The position numbers and the translations under genes were made by a program. The notes under the pieces were generated by a model, which had not been told where the DNA came from, searched no databases, and saw only the letters and a list, made by a program, of their open reading frames with translations. Shown here piece by piece: positions 26,567-34,400 of a DNA stretch of 60,119 bases. Source of the stretch: an uncultured Pseudomonadota bacterium. Lineage in GTDB: Bacteria > Myxococcota_A > Polyangia > Nannocystales > Nannocystaceae. Every line of letters starts with the position of its first letter. The stretch's first letter is position 1. The stretch is taken from assembly GCA_913061055.1 (NCBI GenBank), contig CAJXVA010000007.1, positions 1 through 60,119 on the forward strand. Direction: 5' to 3'.

Positions 26567-28555
26567 ATGCAAGACATCATCGAGCTATCGGCCGGATGGT
26601 TCCTCCTCGGGTGGTGGTTGCTTGCGGTCGGAGGCGGATGGTTTTCGGGGCGCATTCGTGAAGCGCTCGAGCTGCCCGGCGACCGGGACACAGGCTCGCG
26701 AGAGTCGCTGAGCCCGTACGACGTTGCGTTCTTACGGGCCGGCAGCAACTGGGCTGGCGACGCCGCGCTCTTCAGCCTTCTTCACGCTGGAGTCGTTCGG
26801 GTCGACGAGGACGGCAAGCTTCGGCGCGGCTCCAAGCCACTGCCCGACGACGCGCCGGAGATCGAGCGATACGTGCTGGAGCGCGCGGCCGGGCTCGAGG
26901 CCAAAAGCACGCCGGAGGTGGTCCTCGCCCGCGCCCGGACGCACCACGTCGAGCGCCTTCAACGGCTTGGCTTGCTCCCCTCAAAGTCGGTCCGCCTCGC
27001 CTCGCGCTTCGCTCAGGGGTGTGTGCTGGCCGCGATCGCGGTGGTGGCGATGACCTGGCTTCGACACAACGCCAGTGGCCTCTCGCTTGGCGTCGTCGCG
27101 CTCGTAGCATCGCTGGCGCTCTTCGGGCTCGTCAGCGTTCGCGTCCTACGGAACACGCTCCGGCCCACGCGAAGCGGTCGTTCGGTGCTGGCGAGAATCG
27201 ATGCGGCGGTGGACCTGCCGCACTCCTTGAAGGGGTGGCCGGCACCTCACCTGCCAGCCGCTCAGATCAGCTTCGTCATGAGTGCGTTCGGGTTCTCGGC
27301 AGGCCTAGGCGGAGCGTGCAGGCGTTATCGCAAGATGTTGGACGGCTCTCCCATCGCCGACGACGAGCCCGGACCTCAGTCGGGGTATCGAGCCGACGAC
27401 GCCGTACTGACGGGCGTCGCCAGAGTTCCCACGAAGGCCGAACTGGCGCGCGTCGACCGACTTGCTCAGGGGTCGGTGATCCTATCCGCCGTAGTCACCG
27501 CCGTCGCACTCCAGGGGGTGGTGTCGACCGCTGGGGCGACCGGCGAGGGGCTTCGAGAGACACCGAGCTTCCTGGTCGACGCTCCGATCCTCGTACGAGG
27601 GCCCTACGGGCGCCGCGAGCGGCCCAAGCCGATGCCCCCCGTCGTGCGGCGGCACCGCTCCGCGGCTTGCGATCCCGAGGCTGCCGCCCGGGCCGAGAAG
27701 AGTCCTTTCGCCATGCTGGCCGAGATCGACCGTCGCGAGCGCGAAGCGGAGGGGCCAAAGCCCTTGACCGCCGAGGAACGGGCGCATCTTGGTGTCGCTG
27801 GATCGCTGTATGGAGTCACGAAGGACCGCCTCTTTGAGATCACGCTGGGCGAGCGTCGAGTGACCACGCGAGAGGTCGCGCCGCTCCTGGTCGCGGTTCC
27901 CGTGCTGGGCCCTGAGCGAGCGCTTCAGGAGGACGAGTATTTCTCGGTGAGCGTCGATGCCTTGGGGTTCGACCGCAATGGCCTGCTGTGGGCGGCGGGC
28001 GATGAGCGACTCTACTATTGCAGCGTGGCGACGGGGATCTGTGCGACCCAGGGCATCCTTCCCCCCGACGCTTGGTCGATCTGGTTCGCCGACAACCCAC
28101 AGGGCGAGGAGGTTCTGCTCGCCTCGGATGTCGGCTTCACGACGAGCCTCCTGCAGCGGCTCGCTGTCCCCTCGATCTTCGGTCCTCTCGCAAGTGAGCT
28201 CTTGGGAAGAGTGGAGCTGTGCGCCGAGCCGGGCCCAAAAGCGCCGCCGGGTCTCGTGGCCGTCGCCGCCGGTCCAGTGCAGAAGCAGGGCGGCGTGGCG
28301 GTCGCTGTCGTGCGAGACGAGGCCGCGCTCAAGTTGACGTTTCTCCAGCTCGGCCTAGCGCCCGGCGTCGTCGAGCAGCACCGACTCCCAGCGGAGCTTC
28401 GGCCGGTTGCGATCGTCCCCACCGACCGCGGCGTTCTCCTCTTCGGAGCACAGGGGGCGATTCACGAGTGGTCGTCGGGCGGAGGACTCAGAAAGCTTAC
28501 CGAGACGGGGTACGAATGGAGGGCTGCGGCGGGGTTTGAGCTGGAGTTGCCATGA
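26567..28555 (+). CDS. TIGR04222 domain membrane protein
   Basis: 662 aa. N-terminal membrane helix (AGWFLLGWWLLAVGGGW), then the TIGR04222 hallmark SPYDVAFLRAGSNWAGDAAL with LLHAGVVRVDEDGKL. Two further membrane helices lie at roughly residues 150-190 (CVLAAIAVVAMTWL, LGVVALVASLALFGLV), with another near 305-325. The C-terminal ~300 residues are not part of the family: they look like a soluble, repeat-like domain with WFADNPQGEEVLLASDVGF and a terminal segment, perhaps a beta-propeller. Much longer than the usual TIGR04222 protein. Function unknown. Confidence 0.75.
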   Translation: MQDIIELSAGWFLLGWWLLAVGGGWFSGRIREALELPGDRDTGSRESLSPYDVAFLRAGSNWAGDAALFSLLHAGVVRVDEDGKLRRGSKPLPDDAPEIERYVLERAAGLEAKSTPEVVLARARTHHVERLQRLGLLPSKSVRLASRFAQGCVLAAIAVVAMTWLRHNASGLSLGVVALVASLALFGLVSVRVLRNTLRPTRSGRSVLARIDAAVDLPHSLKGWPAPHLPAAQISFVMSAFGFSAGLGGACRRYRKMLDGSPIADDEPGPQSGYRADDAVLTGVARVPTKAELARVDRLAQGSVILSAVVTAVALQGVVSTAGATGEGLRETPSFLVDAPILVRGPYGRRERPKPMPPVVRRHRSAACDPEAAARAEKSPFAMLAEIDRREREAEGPKPLTAEERAHLGVAGSLYGVTKDRLFEITLGERRVTTREVAPLLVAVPVLGPERALQEDEYFSVSVDALGFDRNGLLWAAGDERLYYCSVATGICATQGILPPDAWSIWFADNPQGEEVLLASDVGFTTSLLQRLAVPSIFGPLASELLGRVELCAEPGPKAPPGLVAVAAGPVQKQGGVAVAVVRDEAALKLTFLQLGLAPGVVEQHRLPAELRPVAIVPTDRGVLLFGAQGAIHEWSSGGGLRKLTETGYEWRAAAGFELELP

Positions 28556-28718
28556 GCGGCTGCTCTAGCAGGGTGAGATGAGGGCGGACCACCCGAGCTC
28601 TCCGGTCGAGCCTGGGGTGACAAGGGAGTGCGACCAGCTCGACAAGTTTTCCAGCAACGGTAGCCATCGGATCCTCTCTCGTGCTCAAGCCGTTTCTTGA
28701 GCCGAGCAAAGGACTGAC

Positions 28719-29567
28719 TTGGCGAAGGGCCTCACACGTCGTGTCGTGTACGATCGACCTTCGCTCTCGAAGAGGGGGCGTGGGGTTCGGCTGCAGCGGC
28801 CACCGGACGCGCCGAGGATCAAGAGCGCGGTAGGGTTGTCGTTCCTCAAGCCGACACCTCGTTCGGAAGAAGGGCAGTGCGCCTGCGAAGAGAAGGCGGT
28901 CGAGCTCGATCAGGTCGTCAAACTCAACACAAGGGCAGAGGAGCCCTGCCAAGACCCCTCGGCCAATCTCGGGCCGCATCTGACTCGCGGCAAGCTGCTG
29001 CCGCCCGGGGTGCTCACCGAGGTCGAGGTCCGGGCGCTCATCGGCGCGTGCTCGACTCGCGGGCTCACGGGGCATCGGAACCGGGCGTTGATCGCGATTC
29101 TCTGGCGGACCGGGATCCGCATTTCCGAGGCGCTCGAGCGGCGGCCGCACGGGGTGGATTTCCAGAATGGGACGGTGCGCGTGCGACTCGGGAAAGGGCT
29201 CAGACCACGGACGACGGCGCTCTCGGACCTCGATGCGTTGCCGCTGGTCGAGCGCTGCCTCGAGGAGTGGGGAAGCTGACGGCCGTGGGTTAGGCGGCCG
29301 CGCCTCTTCTGCACGCTCAAGGGGACGCCCACCGACCCCAGCTACGCCCGACCTTGCCGCCCCGGCTGCCCAAGCGGGCGTGCCTTGAGCGGCGCGTTCA
29401 TCCGCAATGGATGCGGCACACGCATGCGCCGGATCTGGCGCTCGCAGGGGTGCCGGTGCTGGCTATCCAACAGCAGCTCGCGCACAGCTCGCTGGTCATG
29501 GCGGCGAGCCACCTCCGACGGGTGAGACCACTGCGCGATATCGCCCGGGCGATCCGCCCTAAATAAC
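28719..29567 (+). pseudogene. Dead tyrosine recombinase (integrase) with frameshift
   Basis: 28719-29279 encodes the first half of a phage-type integrase catalytic domain: LTEVEVRALIGACSTRG, then ALIAILWRTGIRISEALE with the box I Arg, and GKGLRPRTTAL carrying the beta-hairpin Lys. After a frameshift the other half is read in another frame at about 29370-29567: RRVHPQWMRHTHAPDLALAG, then LAHSSLVMAASHLRRV. In active enzymes the box II reads HxxR and the nucleophile sits in a DRYLRH-like motif; here they are QWMR and ASHLRR, so both His and Tyr are lost. A remnant of the element that probably brought in the adjacent island. Confidence 0.75.
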
Positions 29568-29599
29568 TGGGTGTTCATTTTCCAGTAACATCTTGTTCA

Positions 29600-29912
29600 C
29601 ATTTTGCTTGCGCCCACCCAAATGCGTGGCTATCTTGAAGTTGGCAGGGACGGATTTCCGCCCCTCGGATGTCGCTCAAGGACAAGAACCGCCTCCATAA
29701 GAACTCGGCACAATGTAGGTCCACCTAGGACGCTTGAAACACGCTTCGGCGTGCGGCGAGGAGAACACCTCGTTGATCTGACAGGGACGTGATTTCCGCG
29801 CCCTGATCTTGGCCGGGACCGCCCTGGCCTCCGAGCCCTTGGCACCTGCTCAGCTCTCGCCATAACGCACCGTGCTGACCCGACTCCGGGACCCGGGTCT
29901 CGACCCGGTCTT
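29600..29912 (+). ncRNA. Candidate structured RNA (possible retron msr-msd) upstream of RT operon
   Basis: 313 bp without a credible ORF but rich in hairpins. Hairpin 1 (29646-29665) is AGGGACGG-ATTT-CCGCCCCT. Hairpin 2 (29782-29805) is CAGGG(A)CGTG-ATTTC-CGCG-CCCTG. They are near repeats of one another (CAGGGACG, ATTTCCGC shared). Between them are CACGC-TTCG-GCGTG (29740-29753, UUCG tetraloop) and CGAGG-AGAACA-CCTCG (29756-29771). Retron RTs use a structured RNA encoded just upstream as template. I could not find convincing terminal a1/a2 inverted repeats, so the msr-msd call is inference. Confidence 0.4.
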
Positions 29913-30122
29913 ATGGAAGGAAAAACGTCCATCAACGAAACGGTCGCGAAACTTCGCGACATGAACGACAACCACGAGCTGAGCACTGAGCAACGCCGGA
30001 CTATCGAAGCAGCAATCGAAGAACTAGAAGATGCATCCAGACAGGGACGGATCAGCCCCAAGGCGATCCAACGCGCGATCTTCCGGATTGCTCTCTGGGT
30101 ACTCTTCGACGACATTCTTTGA
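29913..30122 (+). CDS. Small helical protein upstream of XRE-RT genes
   Basis: 69 aa from ATG 29913; the ribosome-binding site is weak, and an internal ATG at 29961 is an alternative. The sequence is charged and helical (MNDNHELSTEQRRTIEAAIE) and ends with a hydrophobic segment (FRIALWVLFDDIL). No family recognised. It is followed by a terminator-like hairpin with seven T residues, so may form a transcript with the structured segment rather than with the RT. Confidence 0.5.
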   Translation: MEGKTSINETVAKLRDMNDNHELSTEQRRTIEAAIEELEDASRQGRISPKAIQRAIFRIALWVLFDDIL

Positions 30123-30146
30123 GGGTGCTCGACCCGAGCGCGACTT

Positions 30147-30168
30147 AGGTGCCAAGGGTACTTTTTTT
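30147..30168 (+). terminator. Intrinsic terminator-like hairpin with T7
   Basis: GTGCC-AAG-GGTAC with possible outer G-U and A-T pairs, followed directly by seven Ts (30162-30168). Such a T run is unusual in this GC-rich DNA. It would end a transcript from the structured region/small ORF before the XRE-RT genes. Confidence 0.5.
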
Positions 30169-30182
30169 CACCTCACCGTAAC

Positions 30183-30485
30183 ATGAAGCTCGGAAAAGCA
30201 TTTCGCAGAGCCAGGATGCGGTCGGGGCTACGACAGAACGAACTCGCCGCCCGGTTAGACGTGTCTCCCACGTACATATCTATGCTGGAGAATGACCGAC
30301 GCGACCCAAGCTGGAGCTTCATCTGCCGTAGCTGCGACGCCCTTGGAACCCCCATCCCCCTCTTACTACTCCTCGCATCCTCAGAAGGCGAGGCGGCCCC
30401 GAACAATGACAGCAAGACGCGTGTCCAGCGAGACCTTTCACGGATGCTGCTGGACCTGAGCGGCAACGAGGCCGAAACGTTGTGA
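30183..30485 (+). CDS. XRE family helix-turn-helix protein
   Basis: 100 aa. The N-terminal ~60 residues form a Cro/C1-type HTH: MKLGKAFRRARMRSGLRQ, LAARLDVSPTYISMLEND (turn and recognition helix). A hydrophobic segment (ALGTPIPLLLLLASS) and a charged C-terminal helix follow. Its stop overlaps the RT start (TTGTGA, GTG at 30482), so the two are coupled. It may be the DNA-binding regulator or an effector of the retron; HTH proteins accompany the RT in some known retron types. The coupling fits an RT/RNA/protein complex, but the role is inferred. Confidence 0.85.
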   Translation: MKLGKAFRRARMRSGLRQNELAARLDVSPTYISMLENDRRDPSWSFICRSCDALGTPIPLLLLLASSEGEAAPNNDSKTRVQRDLSRMLLDLSGNEAETL

Positions 30486-31386
30486 AGAAGCTTCGGCTCA
30501 ATTCCATCCGCGATCTGGCCAAGCTGGCACGCATCCCAGAGGGCCATCTGAAGGATATCTCCGAGAGAGCTCCGGACCTCTACTTCGTCCCCGCCAGAGA
30601 GAGAAACCGGACGGTGGCAGCCGAAAGATCGACGCTCCACAGGAGCCCCTGAAGAGGGTTCAGAAAGCCATCGACCGACGAGTCCTGCGGAGAATCGGGT
30701 TCTCCGACGTCGCGTTCGGAGGCATCCCCGGGAGAAGCCACGTCGACGGAGCAAGACTCCACGCAAGCGAAGCCGATACCGTTGCGTGCATAGACATCAA
30801 GAACTTCTTCCCAAGCGTGCCCAGTGGAGCAATCTACCGACTCCTTTGCGAGTTTGGATGCTGCCCGGATGTCGCTCGGATGATCACGCGCCTGACCACC
30901 AAAGACGGTTGCCTTCCCCAGGGAAGCCCGGCGAGCACCACGCTGGCCAACCTCTTCCTGCACGCGACCGACCACCTTCTCACGACGCTCGGCGACTCCA
31001 ACATCACAGCTTCCCGAGTAATCGACGACATCGCGCTCAGCGGGCCCCGCGACGACGTGTACTTCGCCATCAGCGAGACGGTCCAGGAGCTCCACCGACT
31101 TGGACTGCGGGTCAACAGGAAGAAGCTCGTGGTTCAGAACCGAGGAAGGCGGCAGCAAGTAACGAAACTGAACGTCGGGAAGAAGGTGTCTTTGCCCCGT
31201 CGTTCGAACGACGGGCGCCTCTCCCAGAAACGACTTCGTGATTCTGTTCGACGTGCCGCTCGATACGGACTCACTGCTGGTGAGCGCCGAAGCCTTGAAG
31301 GGCAGCTCTGCTACTTTGCCCAGTTCAACAGCCCACGAGCCAGAAAGCTCCAAGAGCTCTTGCGATCGGCTCCTGCAACCGTCTAA
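30482..31386 (+). CDS. Retron-type reverse transcriptase, split by an AG-run frameshift
   Basis: GTG at 30482 overlaps the XRE stop and gives VKKLRLNSIRDLAKLARIPE to VPARER in frame 2. The rest is in frame 1 and reads EKPDGGSRKIDAPQEPLKRV onward (RT1). The join is the run AGAGAGAGAAA (30596-30606): two fewer bases would restore one ORF of ~300 aa, the normal retron RT size. Motifs in order: RT2 GGIPGRSH; region X GARLH (usual NAxxH); RT3 ACIDIKNFFPSV; RT4 LPQGSPASTTLANLF; RT5 SRVIDDIALSG (usual YxDD); RT6 LGLRVNRKKL; region Y QVTKLNVGKKVSLPRR (usual VTG). QGSPAS excludes DGR-type RTs. The catalytic Asp residues remain. Pseudogene, sequencing error or programmed shift cannot be told apart here. 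Confidence 0.8.
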
Positions 31387-31399
31387 CGAGAACTGACCC

Positions 31400-31663
31400 A
31401 TGAGTGACCACGAGATCGAAGCTGGAGAGCAAATTCAAATCCTCACTGTCACCGCTGGGATGAGCGGTCGCCTCAGCCAACGCAGCGATGGCTCCCGAGT
31501 GGTCACCGTGAGCTTCCATCTGGAAGGCAGTCGCTTGGTGTTCGAAGCCCAGGAAAGCTGCGAGGGCAGCGGCGGCATCCTGGCAGCCGGGACATCCGTC
31601 GACCTCCGAAAAGCGCTTGCTATCGACGATGACGTCGCAATCGAGCTGGATGACCGCGGGTAG
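31400..31663 (+). CDS. Hypothetical protein downstream of RT
   Basis: 87 aa, starting 13 bp after the RT stop, so probably in the same transcript. Predominantly beta: QIQILTVTAGMSGRLSQRSD, VVTVSFHLEGSRLVFEAQES, and a C-terminal VAIELDD strand, compatible with a small beta-barrel (OB/SH3-like) fold. No signal peptide or metal motif. Not recognised; possibly an accessory of the RT module. Confidence 0.65.
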   Translation: MSDHEIEAGEQIQILTVTAGMSGRLSQRSDGSRVVTVSFHLEGSRLVFEAQESCEGSGGILAAGTSVDLRKALAIDDDVAIELDDRG

Positions 31664-31728
31664 GGCGAAGAGACACCTCGCCGATGCTTGCGCCCGAGCT
31701 GGTCCATCACCCCGCACAGGACAACGGA

Positions 31729-32400
31729 ATGGCGACTGACAACGACAGCTTCGAAACCGCAGGGCAGCGACTTCTAAAAGCTCGAGCGTGGGACATGTTG
31801 CCCAAGGCGGCGCAGCACGCCCTGGCACTCGGGTGGAACCGGCATCACGAAGCCCGGCGAGAGCGACAAGCCCGAGCGTTTATCGACCTCATCCGCGCGT
31901 TCGGAGACGCCGAAGGCGAGCAGCAGGTGCAGGAACGCATCGAATGGCTGATGGACGACGAAGACCGAGTCGACGAGCTGCTGAAGCACATCAACACGCT
32001 CACGTTCGAGGTCCATCTCAATGCCCGCAAAGCCTACCTCGCTCTCGCGGCGGACTCCATGTCGCAGACGATCTCCTACGACCTCGCCCGAGACCTGGGA
32101 CAGCTCCTGCGGCAGCTATCCGGGCGTGAAATTCCGATGCTCGCTCGACTCATCGCGTCGGCACACGCAAACGACCAGCAAGTCAACGAAAGCTTCGCGC
32201 GAGGGATCAGCGCGGAGGGAAAATCAGTTGCGACTCGCCTCATAGGCCGCCTTGTAAATGCAGGTCTCGCAACCCAGCTACGGCCCCCCCCGAAACAGCT
32301 CAACCCTGGCACTCCCGCCTGGGGCTGCAAGCTAAACGACGCCGAGATGGGGCTCGACCCGCTCGTGCGCTACGCAAAGCTCCTTGAAGGGGCCGAGTAA
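31729..32400 (+). CDS. Hypothetical helical protein, possible RT-module effector
   Basis: 223 aa from ATG 31729 (preceded by AGGA at the right distance); ATG 31684 would add 15 residues without coding character. Almost wholly helical, with a charged middle (FGDAEGEQQVQERIEWLMDD). The C-terminal ~60 residues have winged-helix character (SVATRLIGRLVNAGLATQL, then LNDAEMGLDPLVRYAKLLEG). No membrane helix. Lies 65 bp after the 87-aa gene. No family recognised; a toxin/effector role alongside the RT is only a hypothesis. Confidence 0.65.
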   Translation: MATDNDSFETAGQRLLKARAWDMLPKAAQHALALGWNRHHEARRERQARAFIDLIRAFGDAEGEQQVQERIEWLMDDEDRVDELLKHINTLTFEVHLNARKAYLALAADSMSQTISYDLARDLGQLLRQLSGREIPMLARLIASAHANDQQVNESFARGISAEGKSVATRLIGRLVNAGLATQLRPPPKQLNPGTPAWGCKLNDAEMGLDPLVRYAKLLEGAE

Positions 32401-32405
32401 CAAAA

Positions 32406-32467
32406 CCGCCACCTGACGAGCTGGCGGGATCCAAGCCACTGTTACTCACCGAGGCCGACGCAGTGGC
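32406..32467 (+). terminator. Two hairpins after the RT-module genes
   Basis: CCGCCA-N10-TGGCGG (32406-32427) directly follows the stop of the 223-aa gene. GCCACTG-N19-CAGTGGC (32435-32467) follows immediately. Neither has a T tract. Either may end the RT operon transcript. Confidence 0.35.
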
Positions 32468-32499
32468 CCCAAGTGAAGGTTCGGGTGTACACCGTTTCT

Positions 32500-32742
32500 A
32501 TGAGCATCAAGAGTCTTGTTCTTCCCTATACAAACGACGACAACAACCCCAACCCGGATGAGATCGAGCATCTGAAGGCGCTGGGCTTCGAGCGGGGCGT
32601 AACGGGCTACGAGCTCCGGCTGGGCGAGACATCCGGGCCAGACGCGAGAGAGGCTCTAGACAAGGTGGTCAAGGATTGGCACGGACTAACTGGCGAGACG
32701 TTCCCGTGGGAGCTTCCGCAGGTGTTGTGGCGCATGCTCTGA
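32500..32742 (+). CDS. Small hypothetical protein
   Basis: 80 aa from ATG 32500 (MSIKSLVLPYTNDDNNPNPD). Mixed alpha/beta (IEHLKALGFERGVTGYELRL, then EALDKVVKDWHG) without recognised motifs. Codon use includes more A/T-ending codons than the core genes. It lies beyond the hairpins that close the RT operon and before the low-GC lipoprotein gene. Identity unknown. Confidence 0.5.
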   Translation: MSIKSLVLPYTNDDNNPNPDEIEHLKALGFERGVTGYELRLGETSGPDAREALDKVVKDWHGLTGETFPWELPQVLWRML

Positions 32743-32885
32743 GCCCTTCAACCGCCGATGGTCGTACTCCTCCGCCCCTGCTTTTTTCCATTTCATTTCG
32801 CCTAACTAAACGCAGGAGGAGGCCTCATCTAGTGCTTGTTGTAGGTGCCGACGACCGGTATCTTTGGCTCGGAAGATCTGAAGAG

Positions 32886-34181
32886 ATGCGACTTTCAGTT
32901 AGCAGCCCCCCGCAATCACCCTTGCTCAGTCGTCTTCTGCTGTCTGCGTTGATCTTGTCCATCTTGGGGTGCGCTCAAGATAAAGACAGTCAAACAAGCA
33001 CGCCTGCCCAGGCGGGGGCGGGGAGGCAGCCAGACGCATCGGAGGTAGAGGCCGCACTCTTGCCTCATGTGATAGCGCTGCATGGCTGCATGATTGTCGA
33101 CGGGGACTCTGCCCTGGAGTTTGATATCAACCCGCGCACAGGGAAGGCAGAACCAGCGGCGTCGCAAGATCCGGCGGAGGCTCCTGGCGCTTGCGAAAAT
33201 CCGATACGCAGGCTTCAATTTTCTCCGTGGGAAGGCAACACCCTTTCGGTCCGCTGGCCAGCATCAAAACTGCCCAGGCCAAGGGGGGTCCGCATCGAAG
33301 ACCTGATTCAAGCCGGCGGGGATGCTCTTTGTGACGAGAAAGAGCTGTCATCGCTGTTCCCCTTTCCCGTGTCTTCTAAGTGCAGCTTGGATGAGGCGTA
33401 CTCGGAAGAGGGCGGAGGCGTCTTCTACAGCATCAGTGTTTTCTCTCATTCATCCGCCTTGCCTCTTGTTGATTTTATCGGCGACTATGAGGGCGAGGGA
33501 CCTTCGATTAGCGTCTCGTCGCCCTTTGTCGATGTGTCTGGACTTGCCGGAGTGAACGTTGGCGACATCATCCCGCCTGAGGCAGTTTGTCGAGCACTAG
33601 GTGGAAAAACAGAGGCTGTTTCCTGCGTCCCGTCCCGGGACTATATTATCTCGCAGTCAATATCATTCACTGCCCCTGCTTTTGTATCGGAGACCAGGAA
33701 CGATGGCTCCGTGGGTCTCCGCAAGGGAACAAGGATCCGAGGTATCAGCTTCACTCCCGAGGTGTCTTTTCAAGGCATCTCGGCCGCACCGTCGAGCCCG
33801 ACTCTAAGTGAAGCGAGCCGTCGGGAAATTACGGCAGATCTGCGGGGGGCTGTCGAGCGAGCCACAGAAGAAGAGCGGGCTTTGTCTCGGTTGCTTCGTC
33901 AAATCGCAAAAAGCGAGTGTGGGTCTGAATCTCGTCGACTTGCCGTAGAACGCTTTGCTCGGCGATTCGACGGGGTGTTTGAGCGGATGCTGATAGCCGT
34001 ATCAGAGGCGAAAAGTGCTGCGTCTCAACTTGGTGGCCATCAATACATTCCTGACCCACATACTTTGATGGGCCAGGCGTTCTATGAGGAAATGAAGGGG
34101 GTGGACCAAGAGTGCCCGGAGATCAAAGCTCTTGTCGAGGGGGTCGAAGGCTGGGCTGATAAGAAAAAGGCAATGAACTAA
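32886..34181 (+). CDS. Hypothetical lipoprotein with atypical codon use
   Basis: 431 aa from ATG 32886; the ORF is open further upstream (to 32676) but that part lacks coding character, while a lipoprotein signal (LLLSALILSILGC) follows this ATG. The mature part has several cysteines, then an extended beta-rich region (ISVSSPFVDVSGLAGVNVGD) and a helical C-terminal third (LSRLLRQIAKSECGSESRRL). Codon use is visibly different from the rest of the window (many TCT, CTT, TTT, AGC codons), which suggests recent transfer. No family recognised. Last gene of the island. Confidence 0.7.
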   Translation: MRLSVSSPPQSPLLSRLLLSALILSILGCAQDKDSQTSTPAQAGAGRQPDASEVEAALLPHVIALHGCMIVDGDSALEFDINPRTGKAEPAASQDPAEAPGACENPIRRLQFSPWEGNTLSVRWPASKLPRPRGVRIEDLIQAGGDALCDEKELSSLFPFPVSSKCSLDEAYSEEGGGVFYSISVFSHSSALPLVDFIGDYEGEGPSISVSSPFVDVSGLAGVNVGDIIPPEAVCRALGGKTEAVSCVPSRDYIISQSISFTAPAFVSETRNDGSVGLRKGTRIRGISFTPEVSFQGISAAPSSPTLSEASRREITADLRGAVERATEEERALSRLLRQIAKSECGSESRRLAVERFARRFDGVFERMLIAVSEAKSAASQLGGHQYIPDPHTLMGQAFYEEMKGVDQECPEIKALVEGVEGWADKKKAMN

Positions 34182-34400
34182 GAGTTCATTCATCAGAGAG
34201 CGGCAACGACTGAAGACGCCAGTTTCAGCTGGGAGCCTCGAGCAAGGTCGCGGTGCCAGGAGCTCGAATCTGCATTCGCCTGTCACACTACAGCAAGCCA
34301 TCCAACGTTCTCCACGAGCACACCGCGGTTCCGCGGCCGGCGAGCCATCGACCAGCTCACGCTCGAGCGCGTGGTATTAACGAGCATGGGGGCAAACGCA

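Noticed and set aside
29646-29805. Riboswitch or T-box in the region upstream of the small ORF
   Set aside because: The hairpins do not match any aptamer or T-box consensus I know; the RT context favours a retron-type RNA.
30482-31386. Diversity-generating retroelement
   Set aside because: The RT motif 4 reads QGSPAS, not the SQ form of DGR RTs, and no template/variable repeat pair was found nearby.
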